This document shows positions 7,073 to 15,548 of a DNA stretch of 64,000 bases, piece by piece. Source of the DNA: Maricaulis sp947259345 (GTDB taxonomy: Bacteria > Pseudomonadota > Alphaproteobacteria > Caulobacterales > Maricaulaceae). The notes under the pieces are model-generated. The model made no database searches and had not been told where the DNA came from. It saw only the letters and a list, made by a program, of their open reading frames with translations. Within the stretch, counting starts at the first letter, position 1. Every line of letters starts with the position of its first letter. The position numbers were made by a program, and so were the translations under genes. The stretch covers positions 3,410,001 through 3,474,000 of the forward strand of contig OZ244254.1 of NCBI GenBank assembly GCA_965217205.1, read 5' to 3'.

Positions 7073-10009
7073 ATGACTGTTAAAGGTCTCATGCGTGCGA
7101 GCAGCGCGTTGACGGCACTTGCCATGGTGGCAGGTCTGTCCGCGACGGTGCAGGCGCAAGACGATGTGATCATCGTCACCGGTTCCGCGATCCGCGGCAC
7201 CCCGGAGGATGCGGCGCTGCCCGTCGATGTCCTGTCTGCCGAAGAACTTGCCCGCTTGGGCAATCCATCGCCGGTCGAGCTGATCAAGGCTCTGCCGGTT
7301 TCCAGCGGTGTCATCGGCGATACCAACCAGTTCGACAGCCGGTCGCAGGCCACCGAAGGCATGGCGTCCGTCAACCTGCGCGGCTTGAGCCCGCAGCGGA
7401 CGCTGGTCTTGCTGAATAACCGGCGCCTTGTACCGGCGGGGACGGGGGTCCCGTTCGTCGATCTGAACCTTCTGCCCGCTGCGGCCATCGGGCGGATCGA
7501 GATCCTCAAGGACGGTGCCGCGGCGATTTACGGATCTGACGCGATCGGGGGTGTGGTCAACTTCATCACCCGGTCGGACCAGGACGGGTTCCGCTTCGGG
7601 GGGGACTACTCCTTCATTTCCGACACGGATGGCGACTACACGCTGCAAGGCAGTTTCGGGCATCAGGGCGATAATTTCAGCTTCCTGATCGCCGCTGGCT
7701 ATCAGCATCGTTCCGAGCTTCTGGCCCGGGATCGCGATTTTGCGGTCCAGGACTTTGAATCGAACCCGGAAGGTGGCTGGACAGGCGGTGGTAACCCCGC
7801 AACCTTCCTGCCGCTTGGCATCACGCCGGCTGGTTTTGGTCCGATCGGCGGTCTGCGTGCTGACCCGGATTGCGCCCCGCTCGGTGGATACGTCACGACG
7901 GCTGGCTGGTGCCGGACGCAATATACAGGCTTTGACGCCCTCGTCGAAGAAGAGGATCGCTACCAGATCTGGAGCGAGCTGGCCGTGGACCTTACCGACA
8001 CGGTCGAATGGGAAATGAGCCTGCTCTACGGCCATGACGAGGTGCCGCACTATCGGACCTCGCCATCCTATCTCCTGACCCAGGCGCCGACTGCCGGTGT
8101 GGGTGGCTCTCCGAGCGGCTTCGTGGTGTCGGCTGCGAACCCCGGCTTCCAGCAGATGGTGGCGGAAAATCCCGGCATCGTTCCGGCCGGCACGCTGGCT
8201 GTGCTCTTCCCGACCCTGTTATTCCGGCCGCTTCTCGCTGGCGGCAATCCGGCTTTCGCCGGAAATCCGGATAATCTGGGCTCGGCCACCGGCATTCGCC
8301 AGAATGAGAGCTTCCGGATATCGACCGGGCTCAATGGTGAGCTGAATGACACGACGTCTTTTGACTTCAATGTCACCTATCATCGCTATGAGCGCTATTA
8401 TGATGGCTATGACAGCTTCGGTGACCGCGTTCAGCTGGCGCTGAACGGCCTGGGTGGCGCTGGCTGTAATCCTGCGACCGGAACACCCGGCGTAGGCTCG
8501 TGTCAGTTCTATAACCCGTTCGGCAATCAGGCGACGGGCAACGCCGTCACCGGTGTTGAGCGTCCCGGCTCAGAGCCCAACCAGAACAGTGCCGAACTGA
8601 TCAACTGGTTCTTCGTGCGGGGCTCGACCACGCTGGAGACCGAGCTGTTCGTGGCTGAAGGGACGATCAGTGGCGAGACCGGATGGGAATTGGCCGGTGG
8701 TCAGGTCCTTTACGGTTTTGGCGGTCAGTACCGCCAGAACACATTCTCGGCCGTCTATGGCGATAACAATAATATCGCCGTGAACCCGTGTCGGGACACG
8801 CCAGTCAACGGCAATACGACCTGTGACCCGCAAACCGGTGCCTGGGGTTTCCTCGGGTCCAATGCGAACAATGACGCTGACAATGATGTCTATGCCCTGT
8901 TCGGTGAGTTGCAATTGCCGGTCACGGACGACTTCAATGTCCAGCTCGCCGCTCGCTATGAGGACTATGGCGGGCAGACGGGGTCGACCTTCGATCCCAA
9001 GTTGACGGCGCGTTGGCAGATCACGGAGGGCTTTGCCCTGCGCGGTTCCGCCGGCACGACCTTCCGTGGCCCGCCGGCCCAGCAGCTGGCAAACCGGAAT
9101 GTCACGTCACTGCAGGTCATTGCTTCCAGTTTCCGTCCGGTGGATGTGTTCGGCAATCCGGCGCTGGCGCCGGAATCGGCCACGAACTACTCGATCGGGG
9201 CTTTGTTCGCGACGGATAACTTCACGGCCAGTGTCGACTATTTCCGCTACGAGATTTCCGACACGATCACAACCGAGCCGCTTTCCGGCATGGTCGCGAC
9301 TTTGTTTGCCGATCCGGCGAACTGCACCGACCCGGCATTCGACGGGTTGCGTGAGCGCTTCCAGTTCAATGATGGCGGCGGCGTTGCCGGTGCCGGGACT
9401 TGTGCGGCCGCCAATATCGCACGGGTACGGACGGAAACGGTCAATGGTGGCGATCTGACCAGCTCCGGTCTCGATTTCATCCTGAACTATGATTTTGGGG
9501 ATGTTCTCGGCGGATCGCTCAATGCCGGGATCACCGCGACCTACATGCTGGGTAATGAGCTCGGCCCGGAAACGGTGGAAGGTGTCGTTGTCCAGGAGGG
9601 CTTCGACGGTGTCGGCTTCATGAACTTCCAGACCACCGCCTATCCGGTGCCGGAATGGAAAGCGCGGAGCTTCCTGGAGTATACGGTCGGGAATATCGAT
9701 ACCCGCCTGACCTTCACCTATTCGGACAGCTATCGCGATCAGCGTGCCGATCTGGGCACAGGTCCGTTCGCGCCGAACCCGTACATTGCGGGCAATCCGG
9801 TGCTGATGCAGGGGGCCACGATCGACAGTCAGCTGACGACCGATTTCAATCTCCTCTATCATTTCGGTGAAGCCTCGACCTTCTCGTTCACGGCCATCAA
9901 CCTGACCGACGAAGACCCGAGCTTTGCGCGTCAGGACTACAATTATGACCCGTTCACCGGAAACCCGGTCGGACGGATCATCCGGGTCGGTTTCAACACC
10001 GAGTTCTAA
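7073..10009 (+). CDS. TonB-dependent receptor
   Basis: The 978-residue outer-membrane receptor begins with a signal peptide ending at about VQAQ, then a short TonB-box-like stretch (VIIVTGSAI). A plug domain follows to about residue 180 (LRGLSPQRTLVLLNNRR; IEILKDGAAAIYGSDAIGGVVNFIT). The rest is a 22-strand-type beta barrel ending in the aromatic signature GFNTEF. The ATG at 7073 is chosen for its GGAGGAG site; a longer GTG reading at 7025 would lie inside the regulatory motif. It follows the acyl-CoA degradation run with its own promoter and ends at a strong terminator. It probably imports the substrate of this region. Confidence 0.93.
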   Translation: MTVKGLMRASSALTALAMVAGLSATVQAQDDVIIVTGSAIRGTPEDAALPVDVLSAEELARLGNPSPVELIKALPVSSGVIGDTNQFDSRSQATEGMASVNLRGLSPQRTLVLLNNRRLVPAGTGVPFVDLNLLPAAAIGRIEILKDGAAAIYGSDAIGGVVNFITRSDQDGFRFGGDYSFISDTDGDYTLQGSFGHQGDNFSFLIAAGYQHRSELLARDRDFAVQDFESNPEGGWTGGGNPATFLPLGITPAGFGPIGGLRADPDCAPLGGYVTTAGWCRTQYTGFDALVEEEDRYQIWSELAVDLTDTVEWEMSLLYGHDEVPHYRTSPSYLLTQAPTAGVGGSPSGFVVSAANPGFQQMVAENPGIVPAGTLAVLFPTLLFRPLLAGGNPAFAGNPDNLGSATGIRQNESFRISTGLNGELNDTTSFDFNVTYHRYERYYDGYDSFGDRVQLALNGLGGAGCNPATGTPGVGSCQFYNPFGNQATGNAVTGVERPGSEPNQNSAELINWFFVRGSTTLETELFVAEGTISGETGWELAGGQVLYGFGGQYRQNTFSAVYGDNNNIAVNPCRDTPVNGNTTCDPQTGAWGFLGSNANNDADNDVYALFGELQLPVTDDFNVQLAARYEDYGGQTGSTFDPKLTARWQITEGFALRGSAGTTFRGPPAQQLANRNVTSLQVIASSFRPVDVFGNPALAPESATNYSIGALFATDNFTASVDYFRYEISDTITTEPLSGMVATLFADPANCTDPAFDGLRERFQFNDGGGVAGAGTCAAANIARVRTETVNGGDLTSSGLDFILNYDFGDVLGGSLNAGITATYMLGNELGPETVEGVVVQEGFDGVGFMNFQTTAYPVPEWKARSFLEYTVGNIDTRLTFTYSDSYRDQRADLGTGPFAPNPYIAGNPVLMQGATIDSQLTTDFNLLYHFGEASTFSFTAINLTDEDPSFARQDYNYDPFTGNPVGRIIRVGFNTEF

Positions 10010-10033
10010 TCCCTCCGAACCGGAAATGAAGAG

Positions 10034-10063
10034 GGCCCCGACCAGTCGGTCGGGGCCATTTTT
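10034..10063 (+). terminator. strong intrinsic terminator
   Basis: GGCCCCGACC (10034-10043) and GGTCGGGGCC (10048-10057) form a perfect 10-bp stem with a 4-nt loop, followed by ATTTTT. It lies 25 bp after the receptor stop and just before the convergent TetR gene, so it ends the receptor transcript. Confidence 0.9.
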
Positions 10064-10074
10064 CGTGCCTTGCC

Positions 10075-11331
10075 CTAGCCCTTGAAGGGTTTTGGCGGCG
10101 GCGAAAACAGGCCGTAGGTGAGCGTCGATGCGTAGTAGGCGAATGCGGCATCGGCATCGATGCCCTTGATCCAGTCACGCAGGTCATAGGCCGAGTTCAG
10201 CGCGCCCATGATGGCCTGGCTGGCCACCAGCGGATCGACCGAACGGACCGAGCCTTCGGTGATGCCGTCAATCATCATGCCGGCGAAGCGCCGCGCCATA
10301 CGGTTGGAGCGATCCAGCACGTCATTGCGCAGATCGGTCGGCAGGGCCTGCAGCGCCGTTGTCCGCAGGAGCGGGAATTCACTGAAGAGCTGGACATTCA
10401 GCAAGGTCGCCATCGAGGACGATAATTGCTGCCACTGATTGCCGCCGGCCTTGGTGGCGGCGCGCTGAACCAGCGAGACCCGCCCATAGGAGCGACGGAA
10501 GCATTCCAGCACCAGTTCGTCCTTGGCTTCCAGATGGTGATAGAAGCTGCCCTTGGTGACATTGAGTTCGGAGGCGATCTGCTCGACCGAGGCGCCGCGA
10601 TAGCCGCGCTCATTGATCAGGAAGGTTGCAGCGCGCGCGAAATTGCCGGGCATGCCCTCAATCCCGACTTTCAGTTCGGACTCGTCGATGGGCAGGAGTT
10701 CCGGCGTCCAGCTGGCGCCGTCGCGTGCAATCCCGTGTTCGAAGATTTCGATCATCCGATGGATGACGCGGTCATAATCACCGGTCGAATATTGCGAAAG
10801 CCAGGCCGGGAGCCAGAACATGTTCTGAACCAGAACGTGGGCGCGGATTGTGCCGAGAATCTTCTCTTCCGGGGATTTCGGCGCGTCGAAGAAGGTGCGC
10901 AGCTTCCGGAAGACCTGCACATAGCGTGTCGTCAGTTCGCTGCCGAAGGGTTCGTTCAGGGCGCGAATGTCCGAGATCACCGCGATCGGACGTTCAATCT
11001 CGGCGTTGATACGCGCCTGCAGGTCAAAATTGAGCCGAATATAGCGCTCCACCCGTGCCCGTGGGGTCGGCTCGGCGGCGGCCTCGGCGACCAGCGCCTC
11101 GATCCGCTCGAGCGCCCGCTCCAGCACGGCTGCGGCCAGCAATTCCTTACGTTTGAAGTAGTAGGTGATGCTGGTCGTGTTCAACTCGACCAGCTGGGCG
11201 ACATCAACGAAGGTCATGCCGCGCACGCCATGGCGATTGATCAGCGTGGCTGCCGCGTCGAGGATCCGCTCGCGCTTCTGGTGGAAGCGGCGGGTCTTCG
11301 CTGAGTCCTCGGTTTTCGGAGTCGCATTCAT
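10075..11331 (-). CDS. tandem TetR-type regulator (two TetR domains in one chain)
   Basis: At 418 residues this is about twice a normal TetR protein. The first TetR-like helix-turn-helix is at about residues 21-66 (ILDAAATLINRHG, then ITYYFKRKELL). A second spans about 228-274 (FLINERGYRGASVEQIASELNVTKGSFYHHLEAKDE, key residues only). Each is followed by a helical ligand/dimer domain, so one chain may act as a built-in dimer. It converges on the receptor gene and diverges from the phosphotransferase operon, and probably controls both by sensing an acyl-CoA or related ligand. The target and ligand are inferred from position. Confidence 0.9.
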   Translation of the reverse strand: MNATPKTEDSAKTRRFHQKRERILDAAATLINRHGVRGMTFVDVAQLVELNTTSITYYFKRKELLAAAVLERALERIEALVAEAAAEPTPRARVERYIRLNFDLQARINAEIERPIAVISDIRALNEPFGSELTTRYVQVFRKLRTFFDAPKSPEEKILGTIRAHVLVQNMFWLPAWLSQYSTGDYDRVIHRMIEIFEHGIARDGASWTPELLPIDESELKVGIEGMPGNFARAATFLINERGYRGASVEQIASELNVTKGSFYHHLEAKDELVLECFRRSYGRVSLVQRAATKAGGNQWQQLSSSMATLLNVQLFSEFPLLRTTALQALPTDLRNDVLDRSNRMARRFAGMMIDGITEGSVRSVDPLVASQAIMGALNSAYDLRDWIKGIDADAAFAYYASTLTYGLFSPPPKPFKG

Positions 11332-11418
11332 ATCATTCGCTTAGCAGAGTTTGTTGATATCGTCACGCAGTCGCGCGACCCTTCTGCCATTTCCTCCTCG
11401 CCGCCAAGATAGCAAAAT

Positions 11419-11539
11419 CGGTATGTAAATTTCTGGTTTTGTCGTGTGACGCAGAAATCATTGCCATATAATCGTTTCTTCCGCTAATTGCTGTCCGGCC
11501 TGACAGCATTCTAACCATTTACCGAGGAAACGGTATGGT
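11419..11539. promoter_or_regulatory. divergent control region, TetR gene / phosphotransferase operon
   Basis: The 265-bp divergent spacer holds several elements. CGGTATGTAAA is at 11419-11429; it matches 10 of 11 bases at 7028-7038 before the receptor. A perfect TATAAT is at 11467-11472, pointing right. There are two inverted repeats: GCTGTC-N6-GACAGC (11490-11507) and ACCAT..ACCG-N6-CGGT.ATGGT (11514-11539). These are good candidates for autoregulatory operator sites; which protein binds is unknown. Confidence 0.5.
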
Positions 11540-11596
11540 CTAACTTTGCTGCAGTGCGGAATGACCGCGCCTGCCAATGCACAATCAGGAAGACCC

Positions 11597-12643
11597 ATGA
11601 CTGCAGCGCCTGACGCCGTGACGCGAGACGAAATCGATCCGGAGCGCCTTGCGCGCTGGCTTGAAACCGCCATTCCCGGCTTTGCGGGGCCGATCCGCTT
11701 GAGCAAGTTTCCTGGCGGCCAATCCAACCCAACCTATCGTCTCGATGCCGCCAACCAGGCCTATGTCCTGCGCCGCAAGCCCTTCGGGCCGACCTTGCCA
11801 TCGGCCCACGCGGTGGACCGTGAACATCGCCTGATCGCCGCCCTGCATCCCACCGGCTTCCCGGTCGCGCAGCCCTTTGCCTTGTGTGAGGACGAGACGG
11901 TGATCGGCGCGAAATTCTACGTCATGGAGCTGGTCGATGGCCGCTCCCTGGCCGACGGTTCCCTGCCGGGCGAGACGCCAGCTGCGCGCGGCGAGATGTA
12001 CCGGGCCCTGACGGTCGCGCTGGCCGATCTGCATTCGATCGATCATGAAGCGGTGGGTTTGGGGGATTATGGTCGCCCGGGGAATTATTTCGAACGCCAG
12101 GTCGGACGCTGGACCAAGCAATACCGCGCGTCCCAAACCGACGACATTCCCGAGGTTGAAGGCCTGATCGAATACCTGCCGCGCACGGTGCCGGAGCAAA
12201 CACGCACCTCGATCATTCATGGCGACTACCGTATCGACAACGCCCTCTTCGAACCAGACGGGACCCGCATCAAGGCGGTGCTCGACTGGGAGCTTTCGAC
12301 GCTCGGCGATCCGCTGGCCGACTTCACCTATTACGCCATGCAATGGGCGATGCCGGCCGGCGGCGGGGGGGCCGGTCTCGACGGTCTCGATTTCGCCGCC
12401 ACCGGCATCCCGACGCTGGACGACACGGTCGCGCTCTATTGCGAGCGGACCGGGCGCGACAGCGTGCCCGCGATGGATTGGTACTTCGCCTATAATCTCT
12501 TCCGCCTGGTCGGCATCATCCAGGGGATCAAGAAGCGGATCATTGATGGCAATGCCTCGAGCGACAAGGCGGAGGCAACAGTAGCGCGCCTGGTCCCGCT
12601 GGCGACAGCCGCCTGGGACTTTGCCCGCAAGGCCGGTGCCTGA
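11597..12643 (+). CDS. phosphotransferase, APH/ACAD10-11-like
   Basis: The 348-residue cytoplasmic protein has an aminoglycoside-phosphotransferase/choline-kinase fold. It shows a glycine-rich nucleotide loop (FPGGQSNPTY), the catalytic-loop HGDYRIDN and the metal-binding LDWELSTLGDPLADF. This subgroup corresponds to the kinase domain fused to acyl-CoA dehydrogenases in ACAD10/11, where hydroxyacyl groups are phosphorylated so that water can be eliminated. Its operon with an SDR and a thioesterase fits a role on hydroxylated acyl-CoA intermediates. The ATG at 11597 is preferred over one at 11561 because AGGA lies 7 bp upstream. Confidence 0.85.
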   Translation: MTAAPDAVTRDEIDPERLARWLETAIPGFAGPIRLSKFPGGQSNPTYRLDAANQAYVLRRKPFGPTLPSAHAVDREHRLIAALHPTGFPVAQPFALCEDETVIGAKFYVMELVDGRSLADGSLPGETPAARGEMYRALTVALADLHSIDHEAVGLGDYGRPGNYFERQVGRWTKQYRASQTDDIPEVEGLIEYLPRTVPEQTRTSIIHGDYRIDNALFEPDGTRIKAVLDWELSTLGDPLADFTYYAMQWAMPAGGGGAGLDGLDFAATGIPTLDDTVALYCERTGRDSVPAMDWYFAYNLFRLVGIIQGIKKRIIDGNASSDKAEATVARLVPLATAAWDFARKAGA

Positions 12644-12684
12644 CAGGCCCATCGCTCAGGACGAAACGGATCGGGGAGCAAGAC

Positions 12685-13515
12685 ATGTCCATGTTCAGCC
12701 TGGCGGGAAAGACCGCCCTTGTGACGGGCGCCGGGTCCGGTATCGGGCGCGCCGCGGCCCTGCTCTTCGCTCAAGCGGGCGCCCGGATCCTGGCCTGTGA
12801 CAAGTCCGAAGCCGTGCACCAGACCGCCGAGGCCATCAAGGCAGCGGGTGGCGAGGCGCGCGTGCGGGTCATGGATGCGGGCGTCGAGGCTGATGTGATC
12901 GCAGCCGTCGCCGAGGCGGTCGAGGTGTTTGGCGGGCTCGATGTGATTTACGCCAATGCCGGGATCACCGGCGGGCTGCCCGACTTCTTCGACACCACGG
13001 CCGAGACCTGGGCCGAGGTGTTGCGCGTCAATCTGATCGGACCCTTCCTGGCCATCAAGCATGGCGCGCCCGCATTGATGAAGTCCGGTGGCGGGTCGAT
13101 CATCTGCACGGCGTCGGTTGCGGGCTTGCGCTATGGCGCCGGACCGGTGGCCTATTCCGCCTCCAAGGCCGGTGTGATCAATCTGGTTCAGCATGCCTGC
13201 CAGAGTCTGGTCGGCTCCGGGATACGCGTGAATGCGATCTGTCCCGGCCTGACCGAGACCGGCATGACCAAGCCACTTTATGACCACGCCCGGGCGGCGG
13301 GCAAGGAGGATCGGATCGGTCAGCTCAACCCGCTACAGCGCGGCGGTCGGCCCGAGGAGATTGCCGCCACGGCGCTCTTCCTTGCATCGTCGGCATCCAG
13401 CTATGTCAATGGACAGGCGATCGCGGTTGATGGCGGATTGTCGACCTCACACCCGGTGGCGCCCTCGACCCAGTTCGCGGCCCGCGCCGCCCTCGATACG
13501 CTCAAGGATGATTGA
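12685..13515 (+). CDS. short-chain dehydrogenase/reductase
   Basis: This 276-residue classical SDR has a TGAGSGIG cofactor motif at residues 14-21, NAG at 91-93, and the catalytic triad S144, Y157 and K161 in YSASK. The acidic residue after the second strand (ACDKSE) favours NAD over NADP. It starts after GGGGAGC and shares its final base with the next gene (TGATG). It probably oxidises a hydroxyl group on the acyl chain or ring of the substrate handled by this region; the substrate is not determinable. Confidence 0.9.
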   Translation: MSMFSLAGKTALVTGAGSGIGRAAALLFAQAGARILACDKSEAVHQTAEAIKAAGGEARVRVMDAGVEADVIAAVAEAVEVFGGLDVIYANAGITGGLPDFFDTTAETWAEVLRVNLIGPFLAIKHGAPALMKSGGGSIICTASVAGLRYGAGPVAYSASKAGVINLVQHACQSLVGSGIRVNAICPGLTETGMTKPLYDHARAAGKEDRIGQLNPLQRGGRPEEIAATALFLASSASSYVNGQAIAVDGGLSTSHPVAPSTQFAARAALDTLKDD

Positions 13516-14291
13516 TGTCGCTCCCGCAAATCCTCGCTGCCGCGCGCTCCGGCAATGACGAACTCACGGCGCTTATTCCTGACACATGGATGCAGGGGCG
13601 GACCGCCTATGGCGGGTTGACGGCGGCGATCGCGCTGGAGGCAGCGTTGCGGTCCCAACCCGATCTCCCGCCCTTGCGCTCGGGCCAGATTGCCTTTGTC
13701 GGGCCGCTGGCGGGCGAGGTGACGGTCAAGACCGAGCTTCTGCGTCGGGGCCGGACAGCGGCCTTCATCGAGGCCAATGTCTATGGCGATGGCAAGCTGG
13801 GGCTGAAGGCGCTCTTCGTCTTCATGATCGGGCTGGACTCCAGTATCGACTATGCCGAAACGACCCGGCCCGAGGTTCCCGATTTCGCCGACGCCGCGCC
13901 GGCCATGGCCAATCCGGACCCGAAATTCTTCACCAGCAATCTGAGCTATCGCCACGGGCTTCCGATCGAGGCGCGTCACACCCCCGACTTTATGCGCTGG
14001 GTGCGTCTGAGCGAGCGCGAGGGCCTGCATCCGATGGTCGAGCTGATGGCGATCGGTGATGCCTTGCCGCCGGCTGCGATGGCGCTGTTTGCCAAGCCGG
14101 GTCCGATCAGCTCGATGACCTGGCAGATCAATCTGCTCAATGCCGAGCCGGCCACGACGGATGGCTGGTGGCTCACCCGGTCGACGGCCGACCTGGCGCG
14201 ACAAGGCTCGTCGAGTCAGATCATGCAGGTCTGGAATGCCGATCGCGAGCCCGTCATCACCGGCATGCAGAGCGTGGCGATCTTCGTCTGA
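13515..14291 (+). CDS. acyl-CoA thioesterase-like protein (double hotdog)
   Basis: The 258-residue protein matches the thioesterase-like superfamily with two hotdog domains. The N-terminal half has MQGRTAYGGLTAAIALEAAL and GPLAGEVTV; the C-terminal half has a SMTWQINLL strand. Members hydrolyse acyl-CoA esters. The ATG overlaps the SDR stop as TGATG, so translation is coupled. It probably releases CoA from a dead-end or overflow intermediate; no catalytic residue could be fixed with confidence. Confidence 0.82.
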   Translation: MSLPQILAAARSGNDELTALIPDTWMQGRTAYGGLTAAIALEAALRSQPDLPPLRSGQIAFVGPLAGEVTVKTELLRRGRTAAFIEANVYGDGKLGLKALFVFMIGLDSSIDYAETTRPEVPDFADAAPAMANPDPKFFTSNLSYRHGLPIEARHTPDFMRWVRLSEREGLHPMVELMAIGDALPPAAMALFAKPGPISSMTWQINLLNAEPATTDGWWLTRSTADLARQGSSSQIMQVWNADREPVITGMQSVAIFV

Positions 14292-14300
14292 CCGCAAATG

Positions 14301-14330
14301 AAAACAGGGCGAGCCTTGCGGCCCGCCCTG
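14301..14330 (-). terminator. intrinsic terminator of the DUF3089 gene
   Basis: Read on the minus strand, CAGGGCG (14330-14324) pairs with CGCCCTG (14311-14305) across a 12-nt loop, and TTTT follows (14304-14301). It lies 40 bp past the stop of the minus-strand gene and also in the tail of the plus-strand operon. Confidence 0.7.
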
Positions 14331-14370
14331 CCTTCACCAGCCACCCCAGCCCGGGGCAGTGATCCTGTTT

Positions 14371-15507
14371 CTATCGTTCGAAGGCGGCCGCCTGACTGGA
14401 GACGAGGTCGATCAGATCGCCTTGGGCGATGCCGACATCCAGCAGGTGCAGGCCCCAATCGTCCAGAACAACTCCATTCGCGATGACATCGCCGACAATG
14501 TTGTCGGTGCGCGGATCGGCCGGGTCGCCATGAATGGAGATGGCGTAATAGCTGCCATGCTCATTATTCAGGCACTGTCCGGTGAGGAGGCCTGGAACGC
14601 GGACAAAATCGGTCGTCACGGCGTCGCCGCCCGCGACCCACGGACCGGCCGCTTCCGATGAGGTGAAGGCGCCCTCGGTGGCGAGGTAGGCCTCAAGCGG
14701 AGCATCCGAATTGCCCGCCAGGTCGGCCGGGTTGGTGCAGGCGACTTCGACAGCCGGGTCGGGCAGCTTGCCAAAGCGTGACGCCGCCGGCGGCGGCGCG
14801 TCCGCCCGGAAGGAGACATAGCCGATGAAACAACCGGTCTGGTCTGCCGCTTCACAACGCGGAACGGCCTGGAAGGCGCCGCCAACCGGCTCGCTTGGCG
14901 GCACGGCGATATTATAGCCGATCAGCATGGCCGAGAGCATCGTGTCCTGGGCGGGTTGGCCGTCGACGACGCGGGCGACCAATTGCTCCAGCATGCGCGC
15001 GCCCTGGGAATGTCCGATCAGGACATAGGGGCGGCCATTATTGTCGTGCTCCATGTAGTGGGCGAAGGCCGCGTGGACATCGAGATAGGCAGTCACGCCA
15101 TCGGCATCGGTCGCCTGTCCGGCCATCATCGAGCGCAGCGCGGTCAGGGTGACCTGGCGATACATCGGCGCGAAGGTGCGACAGGCTTCGCCAAAGCGGG
15201 CAAACTGAGCCGCGATGACGCGGTTTTCCTCGTCATTGGCGACCATGTCCGAATTGCCGCTCAGGTCATTCGATACGGTCGGATAGACGTAGAAGCAGTC
15301 GACGCCCGGATCCTGCGCAGCCTCATAACCCTCGACCCGCATGCTGCCATCGGCGTCGATGATGGTGGTGTCGAGATCAATTGTGCAGGCATCTTCGCGA
15401 CCCGGCCGGCACAGCCAGCTCTCGGCGGCGTCATAATCCGGCGGTGAATAGCCGTCCGGCTGGGCCAGCAGGCTGGTGCCGGCGATCATCAGTGTCGCGA
15501 TCAGCAT
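14371..15507 (-). CDS. secreted DUF3089 alpha/beta-hydrolase-like protein
   Basis: The 378-residue protein has a short signal peptide (about residues 1-16). Its DUF3089 body contains FYVYPTVSND, APMYRQVTL and a nucleophile elbow GHSQG at 165-169 (Ser167), as in lipases and esterases. Several cysteines suggest periplasmic disulfides. The start has GGGGAG at good spacing. It lies 41 bp downstream of the acyl-CoA ligase on the same strand, so they may be co-transcribed. It could release a carboxylic acid from an ester that the ligase then activates, but hydrolase activity is inferred from the fold. Confidence 0.85.
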   Translation of the reverse strand: MLIATLMIAGTSLLAQPDGYSPPDYDAAESWLCRPGREDACTIDLDTTIIDADGSMRVEGYEAAQDPGVDCFYVYPTVSNDLSGNSDMVANDEENRVIAAQFARFGEACRTFAPMYRQVTLTALRSMMAGQATDADGVTAYLDVHAAFAHYMEHDNNGRPYVLIGHSQGARMLEQLVARVVDGQPAQDTMLSAMLIGYNIAVPPSEPVGGAFQAVPRCEAADQTGCFIGYVSFRADAPPPAASRFGKLPDPAVEVACTNPADLAGNSDAPLEAYLATEGAFTSSEAAGPWVAGGDAVTTDFVRVPGLLTGQCLNNEHGSYYAISIHGDPADPRTDNIVGDVIANGVVLDDWGLHLLDVGIAQGDLIDLVSSQAAAFER

Positions 15508-15548
15508 CGCTTTCTCCCCTTGAGTGGCCGGGTTGGTCCCGGCGCGGA

